A program made the translations under genes and the position numbers. Of a DNA stretch of 64,000 nt, positions 1 through 7,804 are shown in pieces. Within the stretch, counting starts at the first letter, position 1, and every line of letters starts with the position of its first letter. The DNA is from CBDCUI01 sp965223115 (GTDB lineage Bacteria > Pseudomonadota > Gammaproteobacteria > UBA4575): NCBI GenBank assembly GCA_965223115.1, contig OZ244982.1:310001-374000 (forward strand). The letters run 5' to 3'. The notes under the pieces were generated by a model. That model was not told the DNA's origin and searched no databases. It worked only from the letters and a program-made list of their open reading frames with translations.

Positions 1-729
1 ACATTGATGTTGATGGGATCTTATCTTAAGAAAGATATGGATCATTTAACGTTTATGGGTCCAGTAGGGACATCAGTGAGAGGTGGTTTTACTACACGCT
101 CAAGTGGGTTTGGGGATACGAAATTAAGTGGCTTGATTCGTTTGTATGATGATGACATGCACCATTTTCATTTTAATGTAGGCATGAGTTTTCCAACAGG
201 TTCTATTACCGAAACGGATGACGTGTTAACACCCACCGGTGCGACTCCCACAGTAACATTGCCATATCCAATGCAGTTGGGCTCTGGCACATTCGATTTT
301 TTGCCGGGCATTACCTATACAGGTAAATCAGGTCGCATGGGCTGGGGCGCGCAATACAGCGGAGTGATACGGCTCGAAGATGAGAATCACGAAGACTATA
401 GCTTAGGCGATGAGCATAGAATCACGGCGTGGGGGAGTTACTTATGGAAACCCTGGATCAGCACTTCAGCAAGAATTGCGGGACAGACTATTGATAAAAT
501 AGATGGGCAAAACCCAGATATCGTTGCTCCTGTGCAAACTGCTGATCCTAATAATCAAGGCGGAGAGCGTGTTGATTTTTTATTAGGCGTGAATTTATCG
601 GGTAATTCTTTTGGTTTAAATGGACATCGTTTAGCACTGGAGTTTGGAGCACCTATCTATCAGCACTTAAATGGGCCGCAATTAGAAACCGATTGGGTTG
701 TTACTGCAGGTTATCAATTTGCATTTTAG
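1..729 (+). CDS. Outer-membrane beta-barrel protein of the phenol-degradation MetA/transporter family, 5' truncated
   Basis: The reading frame is open from the first base, so the start lies outside the window. About 240 C-terminal residues remain. They show the alternating polar/aromatic strands of an outer-membrane barrel and end in a terminal aromatic strand (GYQFAF), the signal recognised by the BAM assembly machinery. The phrases MSFPTGSI and MQLGSGTFDFLPGITY resemble the uncharacterised barrels grouped as MetA-pathway-of-phenol-degradation proteins, often annotated as transporters. Family placement is by recognition only and the substrate cannot be told. It converges on the SYLF gene, with a hairpin between the two. 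Confidence 0.6.
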   Translation, partial: TLMLMGSYLKKDMDHLTFMGPVGTSVRGGFTTRSSGFGDTKLSGLIRLYDDDMHHFHFNVGMSFPTGSITETDDVLTPTGATPTVTLPYPMQLGSGTFDFLPGITYTGKSGRMGWGAQYSGVIRLEDENHEDYSLGDEHRITAWGSYLWKPWISTSARIAGQTIDKIDGQNPDIVAPVQTADPNNQGGERVDFLLGVNLSGNSFGLNGHRLALEFGAPIYQHLNGPQLETDWVVTAGYQFAF

Positions 730-809
730 TAAAAATATTTCAGATTTAGTCAAGATTTAAAAATTTCGCTGGAATCAATTTGGAATAACTCATATAAGAA
801 ATAAGATAA

Positions 810-842
810 CTTTGCGCACTTATTTTATATAAATGCGCAAAG
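810..842. terminator. Bidirectional terminator-like hairpin
   Basis: Perfect 9-bp arms (CTTTGCGCA at 810-818, TGCGCAAAG at 834-842) enclose an AT-rich 15-nt loop between two convergent genes. A short T-rich run follows on each side. The position fits shared termination, but the loop is long and the T tracts are imperfect. Confidence 0.5.
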
Positions 843-856
843 ATGTTTTGATCAAA

Positions 857-1543
857 TTATTTTGAAGAGCCGCTTTTAATGGCAAGGTTAGCTACAGCAG
901 AACGTAGTGCATCAGCATGAGGATTTGTTGCGGACCGTTCAATTAGAATATCACGTGGGCTTGTTTTGCCATGATAATAGGCATTGTTCCAATCATCGCG
1001 AATTTTAATTACAGCCCCTTCAATATTGATTCCTCCATATATGCCTTTAGACCTGGAAAACGCTAGAATATCTGCGGTTTGTGCTTTTGCACCTGCGCCG
1101 ATGGGGCCTGCCGCAATACTTGCATCGCCGCCTAATTTAAAGGATGAGGTAAGCAACGCATCGATGCCTCTGTCTGTCATCACCATTAAGATTATTTCGG
1201 AAACTTCAACACCAATTTGAAAGCCAACGGTCCCGGAACCCATGGTATAAAATGCCGGGTCACTCCAAATATTGCCTTTTCCTTTAGCAAGTAATACACC
1301 GCTGCCACCTGACCCACCGAAGATAAAACCACCCTTTACTAATTGTGGCAGAATAAATACTCCTTTGGCCTTGTTCATATTATCCCTAAGCCAGGTCATA
1401 TTTGGGTCAACAGTAAAAGTATTAACAGATTTTGTAGCAGCATCCACTAATGATTCAGCGGTGGTTTCATTAGCTATTGCTTTAAAAGAAGTGGCAAAAA
1501 CTAGAAAAACTATAAATAACAGGCTTGTTTTTGATTTGTGCAT
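857..1543 (-). CDS. SYLF (YSC84/DUF500) lipid-binding domain protein, exported
   Basis: The 228-residue protein starts with a signal peptide (about residues 1-24, ending AIAN). The rest is one SYLF domain (about 40-215): the block AKGVFILPQLVKGGFIFGG, then SGVLLAKG, FYTMGSGTVGFQIG and the glycine/alanine-rich DASIAAGPIGAGA. In eukaryotes SYLF domains bind phosphoinositides. Bacterial members are periplasmic or outer-membrane-associated proteins of unclear function. The start is supported by GAGGAA upstream of the ATG. The gene is monocistronic between a convergent barrel gene and a same-strand hydrolase gene. Confidence 0.85.
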   Translation of the reverse strand: MHKSKTSLLFIVFLVFATSFKAIANETTAESLVDAATKSVNTFTVDPNMTWLRDNMNKAKGVFILPQLVKGGFIFGGSGGSGVLLAKGKGNIWSDPAFYTMGSGTVGFQIGVEVSEIILMVMTDRGIDALLTSSFKLGGDASIAAGPIGAGAKAQTADILAFSRSKGIYGGINIEGAVIKIRDDWNNAYYHGKTSPRDILIERSATNPHADALRSAVANLAIKSGSSK

Positions 1544-1658
1544 TTTCTAATTCCTCGTTTAGGAGGTTTAACTGGTTATTTGGTATTGGAATAGCTCGGC
1601 TTAAGCTTAATCAAGCTGCGTATTATAGAGTATGACTGATGTAAATACGTTCAATAAT

Positions 1659-2411
1659 TTATATGTTACTAATATAACGTTTGGCCCAGCAGGCTGTATG
1701 TTCAGCAATATACTCAGCATCTTTCTTTTTGGTGATTAAATGATCAGCTTTATCCAGTGATATGAAGCTTTTAGGATGTTTGGCTTGCATAAAGATTCTG
1801 GCCGCTTCATCTATTGAGACTATATCATCATATGGGGAATGGAAAATTAGAATTGGCTTGTTTAGTTTTTTAGTAAAGCTGTGGTTATCATATGCTTTTA
1901 GGCCATTTATATACTCTTTCGTCAGTTTTAATTCGTTGTCAAATACCATTACATTTGCGAAGCCTTGATTAATTATATTGGGGATATGCTCTTCAAAATG
2001 ATCCAGTACATGGGCGGGACGACTAGGAGATGCAATAGTAATTACGGCATCGATTTGGTTCAAATTGCAAGCAGCGGCTATGGCTGCTATTCCTCCTAAG
2101 CTATGTCCTATTAACAATTTTGGTGTTGAGTGATTTGCAGACAAAAACTCAACAGCAGCTTTGATATCATTGATATTGCTTGAAAAGTCTGTGTCTTGGA
2201 ACTGACCTTCGCTGTCACCTAAACCTGTAAAATCGAAACGTAGCGTTTCAATACCTTGTTTAGCCAAAGCTTTGCATAGCCTATAACTTGCAGGATGATC
2301 TTTTGTGCAAGTAAAACAATGCAAAAAAACCGCATGGGCAATAGGATTTTTAACAGTATCTATTATGCCTGCTAATTTCTTGTCTGCAAGATTGGGAAAA
2401 CTTACATCCAT
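1659..2411 (-). CDS. Alpha/beta-fold hydrolase (serine hydrolase)
   Basis: A 250-residue cytoplasmic alpha/beta hydrolase. The nucleophile elbow GHSLGG (102-107, Ser104), an acid in SPYDD (about Asp196) and KADH (His224) form a complete catalytic triad. HCFTCTKDHP near residue 31 and FDFTGLGDSEG near 59 match the hydrolase half of alpha/beta-hydrolase-OsmC fusion proteins. No OsmC domain is attached, and the gene stops at the normal hydrolase length. The substrate is unknown. Confidence 0.8.
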   Translation of the reverse strand: MDVSFPNLADKKLAGIIDTVKNPIAHAVFLHCFTCTKDHPASYRLCKALAKQGIETLRFDFTGLGDSEGQFQDTDFSSNINDIKAAVEFLSANHSTPKLLIGHSLGGIAAIAAACNLNQIDAVITIASPSRPAHVLDHFEEHIPNIINQGFANVMVFDNELKLTKEYINGLKAYDNHSFTKKLNKPILIFHSPYDDIVSIDEAARIFMQAKHPKSFISLDKADHLITKKKDAEYIAEHTACWAKRYISNI

Positions 2412-2722
2412 ATTATTTTATTTAACAAATGAATTAGTGATAATGAACGTATTGTGCATGTGCCTAAAATGTTGATATAAAAATTAATATATATCTCTAA
2501 TTTATTTCATAAAGAATAATGATTTTATTAATATTTTAAATTGCGTTACAGTGAGCATTCCTTAAAAAAAGATAAGCCTCTCACTCAGGGGCTACGCAAG
2601 GCCTACACATTATGATGTAGGTTTTGCTATGTCTACTTCTTTCTTCTATAGTTTACACTTTGGTATTATCAACCTTATTCGTCATTTCTAATCTGATTAA
2701 ATTTATTATTTTGGGGTATGTA
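2412..2722. other. Non-coding AT-rich interval with a small hairpin
   Basis: No convincing gene lies between the divergent hydrolase and the next small secreted protein. At 2603-2621 the 6-bp arms CCTACA and TGTAGG form a small hairpin followed by TTTT, perhaps a leftover terminator or leader structure. Otherwise I see only AT-rich promoter-like sequence. Confidence 0.4.
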
Positions 2723-3076
2723 ATGAAAAAAGTGTTTATGATTCTCGCATTTTTGTACTTTTCAACACCTGTTTATGCTGCGGTATACCATTTTTATGAT
2801 GGTAACAAATTGCTAGAGGCAGCTTTGGAATGGGAAAAATCTCTATCATCTTCAAAAGGAGTAGATTTATTGTTAGTTGCAGGTTATGCAGGCTATGTGG
2901 GTGCAATGTTTGATCATTTATCTGAAAAACAACATATCTGTGCAACTGATGAGATGACAAAAAATGAAGTGCTGCAAACTGTTGCTGATCATGTTAAATC
3001 TAGAAATAAAAAACTAGATTTAACTGGTACTACTATAGTTGAAGAAGCTTTGTATAAGAAATACATTTGTAGGTAA
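2723..3076 (+). CDS. Small exported protein resembling the Rap1a/Tai immunity family
   Basis: The ATG at 2723 is preceded by TTTTGGGG and gives a 117-residue protein with a clean signal peptide (MKKVFMILAF through PVYAA). A longer frame from 2624 would bury that signal, so it is not used. The mature part follows the Rap1a/Tai pattern: GNKLLEA at the start, YAGYVGAMFD in the middle, then an ICATDEMT segment, and a C-terminal VEEAL...YICR with a paired cysteine. Rap1a proteins in Serratia neutralise type VI secretion amidase effectors. Most relatives have no proven partner and no effector is nearby, so a toxin-immunity role is not claimed. Confidence 0.55.
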   Translation: MKKVFMILAFLYFSTPVYAAVYHFYDGNKLLEAALEWEKSLSSSKGVDLLLVAGYAGYVGAMFDHLSEKQHICATDEMTKNEVLQTVADHVKSRNKKLDLTGTTIVEEALYKKYICR

Positions 3077-3085
3077 TAAAGCTTT

Positions 3086-3718
3086 TTAATTTTGTAAATT
3101 ATTATCAGTTAAAGCAAATAAAACACCTTTTTCTACCCAGATTTTAATGCCCATACCTTTTGCCCATTCTTCAATGGGGCTTTGACCGTTTTCTATAATG
3201 GGTACTGCATTAAATTGAGTTGCGTAGTAGGGCGCCTGATAAAGAGTTTCGACATTTCCTGTTTGTTTGTTTTTAAGTCGAAATTGAGCAGCGGTATTAC
3301 CCTGTATAGTGCAATAGCGAGCACCTAGTAATTGCCAATTTGGATCATTTAAAATTTTTGTATTTACAAGCTTGAAGTCTAGCTGGGTAAAGTAATTACT
3401 AATCTCAGAAAGCCTATTGCTTTTTACTTCTAGTGGTTTAAGTTTCAAATGATTTTTTGAGACTTCATAGGCAATCTTCTCATTAATAGTATGTTGTTGG
3501 CTAGAAAATACTAAAGCAACAGTTATTATAACTATTAAACTGGCAGCAACTCCTACAAATTTAGTAAAAGAAAGCTGAAAGTAATTGTTAGACATCGATT
3601 GTGTTTGATTGCCGATTGATATTTCTTGTAGTTGTAATAAGTTTTCTAGCTGTTCGTTGTCAAGCTCGATATCAGCCATTCGTTTTTGAATACTATTTTT
3701 CAAGGTTATCTTATTCAT
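3086..3718 (-). CDS. Anti-sigma factor, single-pass membrane protein
   Basis: The 210-residue protein has a cytoplasmic N-terminus of about 50 residues, one transmembrane helix (about 52-71, FVGVAASLIVIITVALVF) and an extracytoplasmic C-terminal domain of about 135 residues. This is the layout of membrane anti-sigma factors. Its start overlaps the stop of the sigma-factor gene by 4 nt (ATGA), so translation is coupled. The N-terminal region shows no zinc-binding HxxxCxxC motif. The periplasmic domain is unfamiliar and could sense the inducing stress. It is the last gene of the bufferin operon. Confidence 0.75.
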   Translation of the reverse strand: MNKITLKNSIQKRMADIELDNEQLENLLQLQEISIGNQTQSMSNNYFQLSFTKFVGVAASLIVIITVALVFSSQQHTINEKIAYEVSKNHLKLKPLEVKSNRLSEISNYFTQLDFKLVNTKILNDPNWQLLGARYCTIQGNTAAQFRLKNKQTGNVETLYQAPYYATQFNAVPIIENGQSPIEEWAKGMGIKIWVEKGVLFALTDNNLQN

Positions 3719-4200
3719 GCGGCGTCATTTTCCATGTTAGCGGATATGTGGTTAACAATGCGTTTCCGCAATCTAGATACTTTAGATACTATGGTCCCTT
3801 TAGGTATGTCTAAATATGTTGCAACTTCTGCAGTAGTGAAACCTTGAATTGCCCACAAATACATAATTTCACGTTCTGAGGTATCTAATAGTTTCCATAT
3901 ATTTTCAGCATCTTCTTTATTTATCATGATACTTTCTAGTGATGGAAGCTCATCGTTGATATTTGTAACGTTATCTTCGTTATATTCTTCAATATATGTT
4001 TTTTTAGATTCACGATATTGGTCTATAAATTGGTTTTTTATAATTTTTCGCATATAACTATTTTTTGCAGTGTCTATCTTAGGCGGTGAACGCAGGTATT
4101 TTTCTATAGCTGTTTGAAGTAAGTCATACGCATCAGGCTCATTGTCTACTAGCACAAAGCAATAGCGATAAAATTGATTGAGTTCTTCTTTATCAAACAT
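3715..4200 (-). CDS. ECF-type RNA polymerase sigma factor
   Basis: The 161-residue protein has the compact two-domain ECF form: region 2 (about 8-70, with DAYDLLQTAIEKYL and SYMRKIIKNQFIDQYR) and region 4 (about 105-155, with LDTSEREIMYLWAIQGFTTAEVA, of which TTAEVATYLDIPKGTIVSKV is the helix-turn-helix). There is no extra sensory domain. It lies between the DUF2063 gene (2 nt upstream) and the anti-sigma gene (4-nt overlap), so it is co-transcribed with the modified-peptide genes. It probably activates the operon's own promoter near 6276-6305. Confidence 0.9.
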   Translation of the reverse strand: MFDKEELNQFYRYCFVLVDNEPDAYDLLQTAIEKYLRSPPKIDTAKNSYMRKIIKNQFIDQYRESKKTYIEEYNEDNVTNINDELPSLESIMINKEDAENIWKLLDTSEREIMYLWAIQGFTTAEVATYLDIPKGTIVSKVSRLRKRIVNHISANMENDAA

Positions 4201-4202
4201 TA

Positions 4203-5003
4203 TTAAAATTCACAGCCTTTTAGTTTATAGCCACATATCCATTTTTTTTGAATTAGTTCTGGGATAGTCGCTTCTATATTTAAGTCAATATTGCTGTTTT
4301 TTTCTGAAGTTTCTATTTCGATTAGACTTAAATTACTCATTATATAGCTCATGACTTGCCAATCATTTTGATTAATTTTATGTGTTTCGGGTTTATAGTT
4401 TTTCCTTGTAACACATAGATATTGTGGCTCTTGGATGGATTGTATTTCATGAGAAGAATCAGAATTTGTATTTGCTAGCCAGACTTCATGGATAGGATAA
4501 TTTGATTTAATAAGTGACAAAGAGGGGCTTAGTTCAAAACAAATATTTTTATATTCATCACTGTCAAGCTTTTGAAGTGATGTGAAATCGAAATTTATAT
4601 CATCTTTGGCAAAATAACACTGTTCTAGTGCGAGTTCGAGTTGTGCTAAATCTGGTAGATATTTGTATTCTGAGAGTTCATTAAGATTTTTTACGGATAT
4701 TTCTAGATATTCGGGAAAAGATTCCCCATATAGATTCAAGTTTTGATTATTTGATGGGTATTTAACAAAGAAATCATTAGCAATTTTTTTAAAATATCTG
4801 TCTCCAAGAATATTTTTACAGCATTTAAATATATTACAAAGAGTTTCGATGTGAGCTGCTCGTATTGTTTTTCGATAAATTGTAAGTCTTTCATTTTGTG
4901 TAAGTCTTCCACCGGATGTAAGTAATTGTGGAAAGCTAGAAGACATATTTTCACTTCTTAATGCATCCCAAAATTGATTTTGTATATAGCTTAGCTGACT
5001 CAT
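4203..5003 (-). CDS. bufC: DUF2063 partner protein of the MNIO enzyme (BufC/HvfC-like)
   Basis: The N-terminal 100 residues carry the DUF2063 signature: a QNQFWDALR helix, RLTIYRKTIRAAHIETL (about 38-54), then LGDRYFKKIANDFFVKYPS. In bufferin and related pathways this protein binds the precursor leader and presents it to the DUF692 enzyme. The C-terminal half (to residue 266) is a divergent second domain. It follows the DUF692 gene by 10 nt. The protein is lysine- and asparagine-rich, like its neighbours, with no sign of decay. Family known; partner role inferred from the operon. Confidence 0.85.
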   Translation of the reverse strand: MSQLSYIQNQFWDALRSENMSSSFPQLLTSGGRLTQNERLTIYRKTIRAAHIETLCNIFKCCKNILGDRYFKKIANDFFVKYPSNNQNLNLYGESFPEYLEISVKNLNELSEYKYLPDLAQLELALEQCYFAKDDINFDFTSLQKLDSDEYKNICFELSPSLSLIKSNYPIHEVWLANTNSDSSHEIQSIQEPQYLCVTRKNYKPETHKINQNDWQVMSYIMSNLSLIEIETSEKNSNIDLNIEATIPELIQKKWICGYKLKGCEF

Positions 5004-5013
5004 AGTTTTTTAT

Positions 5014-5901
5014 TTAAGTAGTCAATTGTTCGGGCTTGTGGATTGGTGAAGACAACGTTTGTGCAACTCGATTGTAGTGATAAGCTTTATCTGCTTCATC
5101 AAGTAATGTTGTTAAAGATGGGAGGTCGTTGTCCCACTCTATCAGGGTTGGTATAGAATGATTTTTCATTAAAATTTCTTTGTATAAATGCCACACGTCA
5201 GTTGAAACTTTGTTATTGTGCGAGTCAAGCAAATATGTGCCTTTGTCTTCGAAGCCGGCTAAATGAATTTCTACAACTTTATCTAGATTAATATTGCTAA
5301 TATATTCATATGCGTCAATATTATTGTTAAATTCGCTTACATAGATATTATTTAAATCTAATAAAATATTACAATCACTTTTCTCGGCTATTGCATTAAT
5401 AAACTCCCATTCATTTAAGTCGGAACTTTCATAGGTTAGATAACTAGACACGTTTTCAATAACTAATGTTGTTTCTAGGAAATCTTGTATCATTTCGATT
5501 CGTCTACAAACGTGTTTTATTACTTCTTCTGTGTATGGTAAAGGAAGTAGATCATGGGCATGATGATTATTGAAAGATGTCCAACATAAGTGATCTGAGA
5601 TACACAGTGGTTGTAGCTCATTAGCAAGCTTTTTTATGCGCTGTAAATAACTGTAGTCTAAATCATCAGTACCACCTAATGACATGCCAACACAATGCAT
5701 GGTCACAGGGTAATGCTCTCGAATGGCATAGGCTTGTTGTCTGGCATAACCACCATCACTAAGGTGGTTATCTGTAAGCAATTCAAAAAAACCTATATCG
5801 GGCATTGTTGTAAGAATTTCATTTACATGTGGTGCTCGCAGACCCACACCAATCTTTGGTGTGGGTTTGTTTGTCAAAATTTGAAGTTTAGGATGGTTCA
5901 T
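5014..5901 (-). CDS. bufB: DUF692 multinuclear iron oxygenase (MNIO), bufferin-modifying enzyme
   Basis: The 295-residue TIM-barrel enzyme keeps the DUF692 landmarks: GVGLRAPH (about 18-25), MHCVGMSLGG (68-77), ISDHLCW (101-107), VIENVSSYL (147-155), LLDLNNIYVS (180-189), EIHLAGFED (211-219), LLDSHN (224-229) and LIEWDNDLP (253-261). The His, Glu, Asp and Asn residues in these blocks are the expected iron ligands. MbnB and BufB of this family oxidise cysteines of a ribosomal peptide into copper-binding heterocycles. The precursor gene ends 11 nt upstream. Modifying the four cysteines of that precursor is inferred from family and context. Confidence 0.92.
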   Translation of the reverse strand: MNHPKLQILTNKPTPKIGVGLRAPHVNEILTTMPDIGFFELLTDNHLSDGGYARQQAYAIREHYPVTMHCVGMSLGGTDDLDYSYLQRIKKLANELQPLCISDHLCWTSFNNHHAHDLLPLPYTEEVIKHVCRRIEMIQDFLETTLVIENVSSYLTYESSDLNEWEFINAIAEKSDCNILLDLNNIYVSEFNNNIDAYEYISNINLDKVVEIHLAGFEDKGTYLLDSHNNKVSTDVWHLYKEILMKNHSIPTLIEWDNDLPSLTTLLDEADKAYHYNRVAQTLSSPIHKPEQLTT

Positions 5902-5912
5902 CTATTTGATTA

Positions 5913-6200
5913 TTATTTTGCAGGTTTGACTTTTTTAACCACACCTCCAGTTATTTTTGTGCAAGTTCCCTCTGGTACATATACCCATTCTACATCTAAG
6001 TTATCTTCTGCTGCCTGACCTGCACATTTATGTGTTCCATCTAAAGCACCACAATCATTTTTACCTGCTTTGGCAATGCCTGCACATTTTTCCCAATTTT
6101 TTGGGGCATCAGGTACAGCCAATGCGTTTTGGGTAGTCATGCTTGCGCCTACAGCAAAAATACCAGCCATGGTTGATTTGATGATAGTTTGTTTTTTCAT
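5913..6200 (-). CDS. bufA1: Bufferin-type (DUF2282) secreted precursor peptide
   Basis: This 95-residue protein has a signal peptide of about 28 residues ending NALA before VPDAPKNW, instead of a classical RiPP leader. The mature part has four cysteines (C39, C50, C59, C80) in the DUF2282 frame: EKCAGIAKAGKNDC, THKCAGQAA and VPEGTCTKI. In bufferins the central cysteines are oxidised by DUF692 enzymes to thiooxazoles and the exported peptide sequesters copper. The ribosome site GAGGAGAT is strong, as expected for the abundant first gene of the operon. The protein is unusually lysine-rich at the C-terminus (VVKKVKPAK). Confidence 0.92.
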   Translation of the reverse strand: MKKQTIIKSTMAGIFAVGASMTTQNALAVPDAPKNWEKCAGIAKAGKNDCGALDGTHKCAGQAAEDNLDVEWVYVPEGTCTKITGGVVKKVKPAK

Positions 6201-6275
6201 AAGAGCTTATCTCCTCATGTTGAGATTTGTATAAAATAGATTAACTTCGTCTCTCGATATTTGAGACTTATACAG

Positions 6276-6305
6276 TTAGACGGTATGGTGTAGTGTTTGA
6301 TTGCA
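6276..6305 (-). promoter_or_regulatory. Putative ECF sigma promoter of the bufferin operon
   Basis: Reading leftward, a -35-like TGCAATC (6299-6305) and a -10-like CGTCTAA (6276-6282) are separated by 16 nt. This spacing and the CGTC core are typical of ECF-group promoters. The site lies about 75 nt upstream of the precursor start codon, and an ECF sigma gene is in the same operon, so positive autoregulation is likely. No experimental start site is known. Confidence 0.6.
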
Positions 6306-6352
6306 TGAAAAACAGAGTAATTAACAAGAACATATTATTTATATTTTCAGGT

Positions 6353-6393
6353 CATACATCCATATAAAAACCCCTTACAATGGATATGTATGA
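6353..6393. repeat. Imperfect inverted repeat upstream of the dienelactone hydrolase gene
   Basis: CATACATCCAT and ATGGATATGTATG form near-perfect arms (2-nt bulge) around an AT-rich centre containing CCCC. It lies 30-70 nt before the hydrolase start and has no T tract, so an operator is more plausible than a terminator. Confidence 0.35.
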
Positions 6394-6419
6394 GTTTAAG
6401 ATAATGTAAAGGTATAAAC

Positions 6420-7241
6420 ATGAGATATTGCTTAATATTTATATTGTTGTGTCAATTTTGTGTAAGTGCATCTGCAAATCAAAATGTAGATAAAGCTTCG
6501 GCCAGATCTAGTATTGCAACTCAAGAAATTGAATATCAGGCGGATGATGCCATCCTTTCTGGTTATATTGCTTATGACAAAAGTCTGACGCAAAAGCGCC
6601 CTGGAATTTTAGTTGTGCATGAATGGTGGGGACACAATGAGTATGCTCGTAATAGGGCATATCAGCTAGCTGAGTTGGGTTATGTTGCCTTTGCTGTGGA
6701 TATGTACGGTGATGGAAAACTGGCTAGTCACCCAAGTGATGCTGGAAAATTTATGCAAGAAATCACCAATAATATGCCACTTGCAGAAAAGCGCCTGCAT
6801 GCAGCTTTAAAAATTTTAAACAAGCATAAATATACTGATTCAGAAAAAACAGCTGCTATAGGGTATTGCTTTGGCGGAGCCATGGTTTTGCACCTTGCAC
6901 GCATTGGGGCCGATATTGATGCAATAGTAAGTTTCCATGGTAGTTTAGGTACTCAGTCACCGGCACAAAAAGATGCAGTTAAAGCTAAAGTTTTAGTATT
7001 GCATGGTGCAGATGACCCATTCATTCCTAAGCAGCAGGTTGTGGAGTTCAAATCTGAAATGGAACGCGCTGAAGTAGACTATAAATTTATTGCATATCCA
7101 AATGTAAAGCACAGTTTTACCAATCCACAAGCAGATGAGTATAGTCAAAAATTTAATCTTCCTGCATTACAATATGACAAAAATGCAGACAAAGATTCAT
7201 GGTCTAGGATGAATCAGTTTTTTGATGAAATATTCAATTAA
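6420..7241 (+). CDS. Exported dienelactone hydrolase family protein
   Basis: The 273-residue protein begins with a signal peptide (about 1-19, ending ASAN) and continues as a complete dienelactone hydrolase fold. Visible motifs are VVHEWWGHNEY (65-75), the nucleophile elbow GYCFGG with Cys150, HGADDPF with the acid (Asp198/199) and KHSF with His231, giving a Cys-His-Asp triad. Cytoplasmic homologues hydrolyse dienelactone in chloroaromatic breakdown. Exported ones have unknown substrates. AAGG precedes the ATG. It is divergent from the bufferin operon and may share its control region. Confidence 0.85.
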   Translation: MRYCLIFILLCQFCVSASANQNVDKASARSSIATQEIEYQADDAILSGYIAYDKSLTQKRPGILVVHEWWGHNEYARNRAYQLAELGYVAFAVDMYGDGKLASHPSDAGKFMQEITNNMPLAEKRLHAALKILNKHKYTDSEKTAAIGYCFGGAMVLHLARIGADIDAIVSFHGSLGTQSPAQKDAVKAKVLVLHGADDPFIPKQQVVEFKSEMERAEVDYKFIAYPNVKHSFTNPQADEYSQKFNLPALQYDKNADKDSWSRMNQFFDEIFN

Positions 7242-7496
7242 AAAGTTAACTCAACACTCCTTATTATTAATAAAATAATTTACCAACTATAATTCATTGC
7301 ATACTTTTAAAGTTTTGTGCCACCTTGTTTTACGCAGTTACACTTTTGGATTTGTGTTTTTATATAAGAACACTTTGTTAAAATTATTTTATCTACTATA
7401 TATATCGAATAAAGAGAATTGATGTAATTCAATATAGCCTAACAAGGTCTTTTTAGTAAGGCATTATTATTGCAAAAGAAAGAAATGGAGGCTGTG

Positions 7497-7709
7497 ATGA
7501 AATATGCGTTAGTTACTTTAATTTTATTCTTGTTCACAGTGCCAATAGCGATAGCAAATGGAGGCCCGGCATTTAAGCAATTACACGAGCAATCATATCA
7601 AGGCACACAGATAATAGAGCTTATTGGTCAATCTGGTAAACATGCAAATAAGAAGAAAGTTTGTCTTATAAATATCGGCCAGGGTAAAGTAAAGAAGCGC
7701 CCTTGTTAG
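7497..7709 (+). CDS. Small exported protein of unknown function
   Basis: The start at 7497 is fixed by GGAGG at 7487-7491, 5 nt before the ATG. The 70-residue product has a signal peptide (MKYALVTLIL through AIAN) and a basic mature part of about 50 residues ending with two cysteines (KKVCLINIG and KKRPC), which could form a disulfide after export. I do not recognise the family. A strong terminator follows at 7751. Confidence 0.6.
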   Translation: MKYALVTLILFLFTVPIAIANGGPAFKQLHEQSYQGTQIIELIGQSGKHANKKKVCLINIGQGKVKKRPC

Positions 7710-7750
7710 CAAAGGAATTAATAGAAGATTTGCAGGGAAGCATGAATAAA

Positions 7751-7782
7751 GCCCTATGAGAAAATTCTCATAGGGCTTTTTT
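7751..7782. terminator. Strong rho-independent terminator, bidirectional
   Basis: A 12-bp perfect stem (GCCCTATGAGAA with TTCTCATAGGGC) with a 2-nt core loop is followed by six T residues on the + strand and preceded by three A residues. It serves the small exported protein gene and can also stop the convergent pckG transcript. Confidence 0.9.
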
Positions 7783-7804
7783 GTGAATAAAAAATATAGT
7801 TAAG

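Noticed and set aside
2624..2722. Longer N-terminus of the Rap1a-like protein
   Set aside because: It would place a hydrophobic stretch before a clean signal peptide, and only the ATG at 2723 has a plausible ribosome site.
2723..3076. Type VI secretion immunity pair
   Set aside because: The Rap1a-like protein has no effector or T6SS gene beside it; the family is common without toxins.
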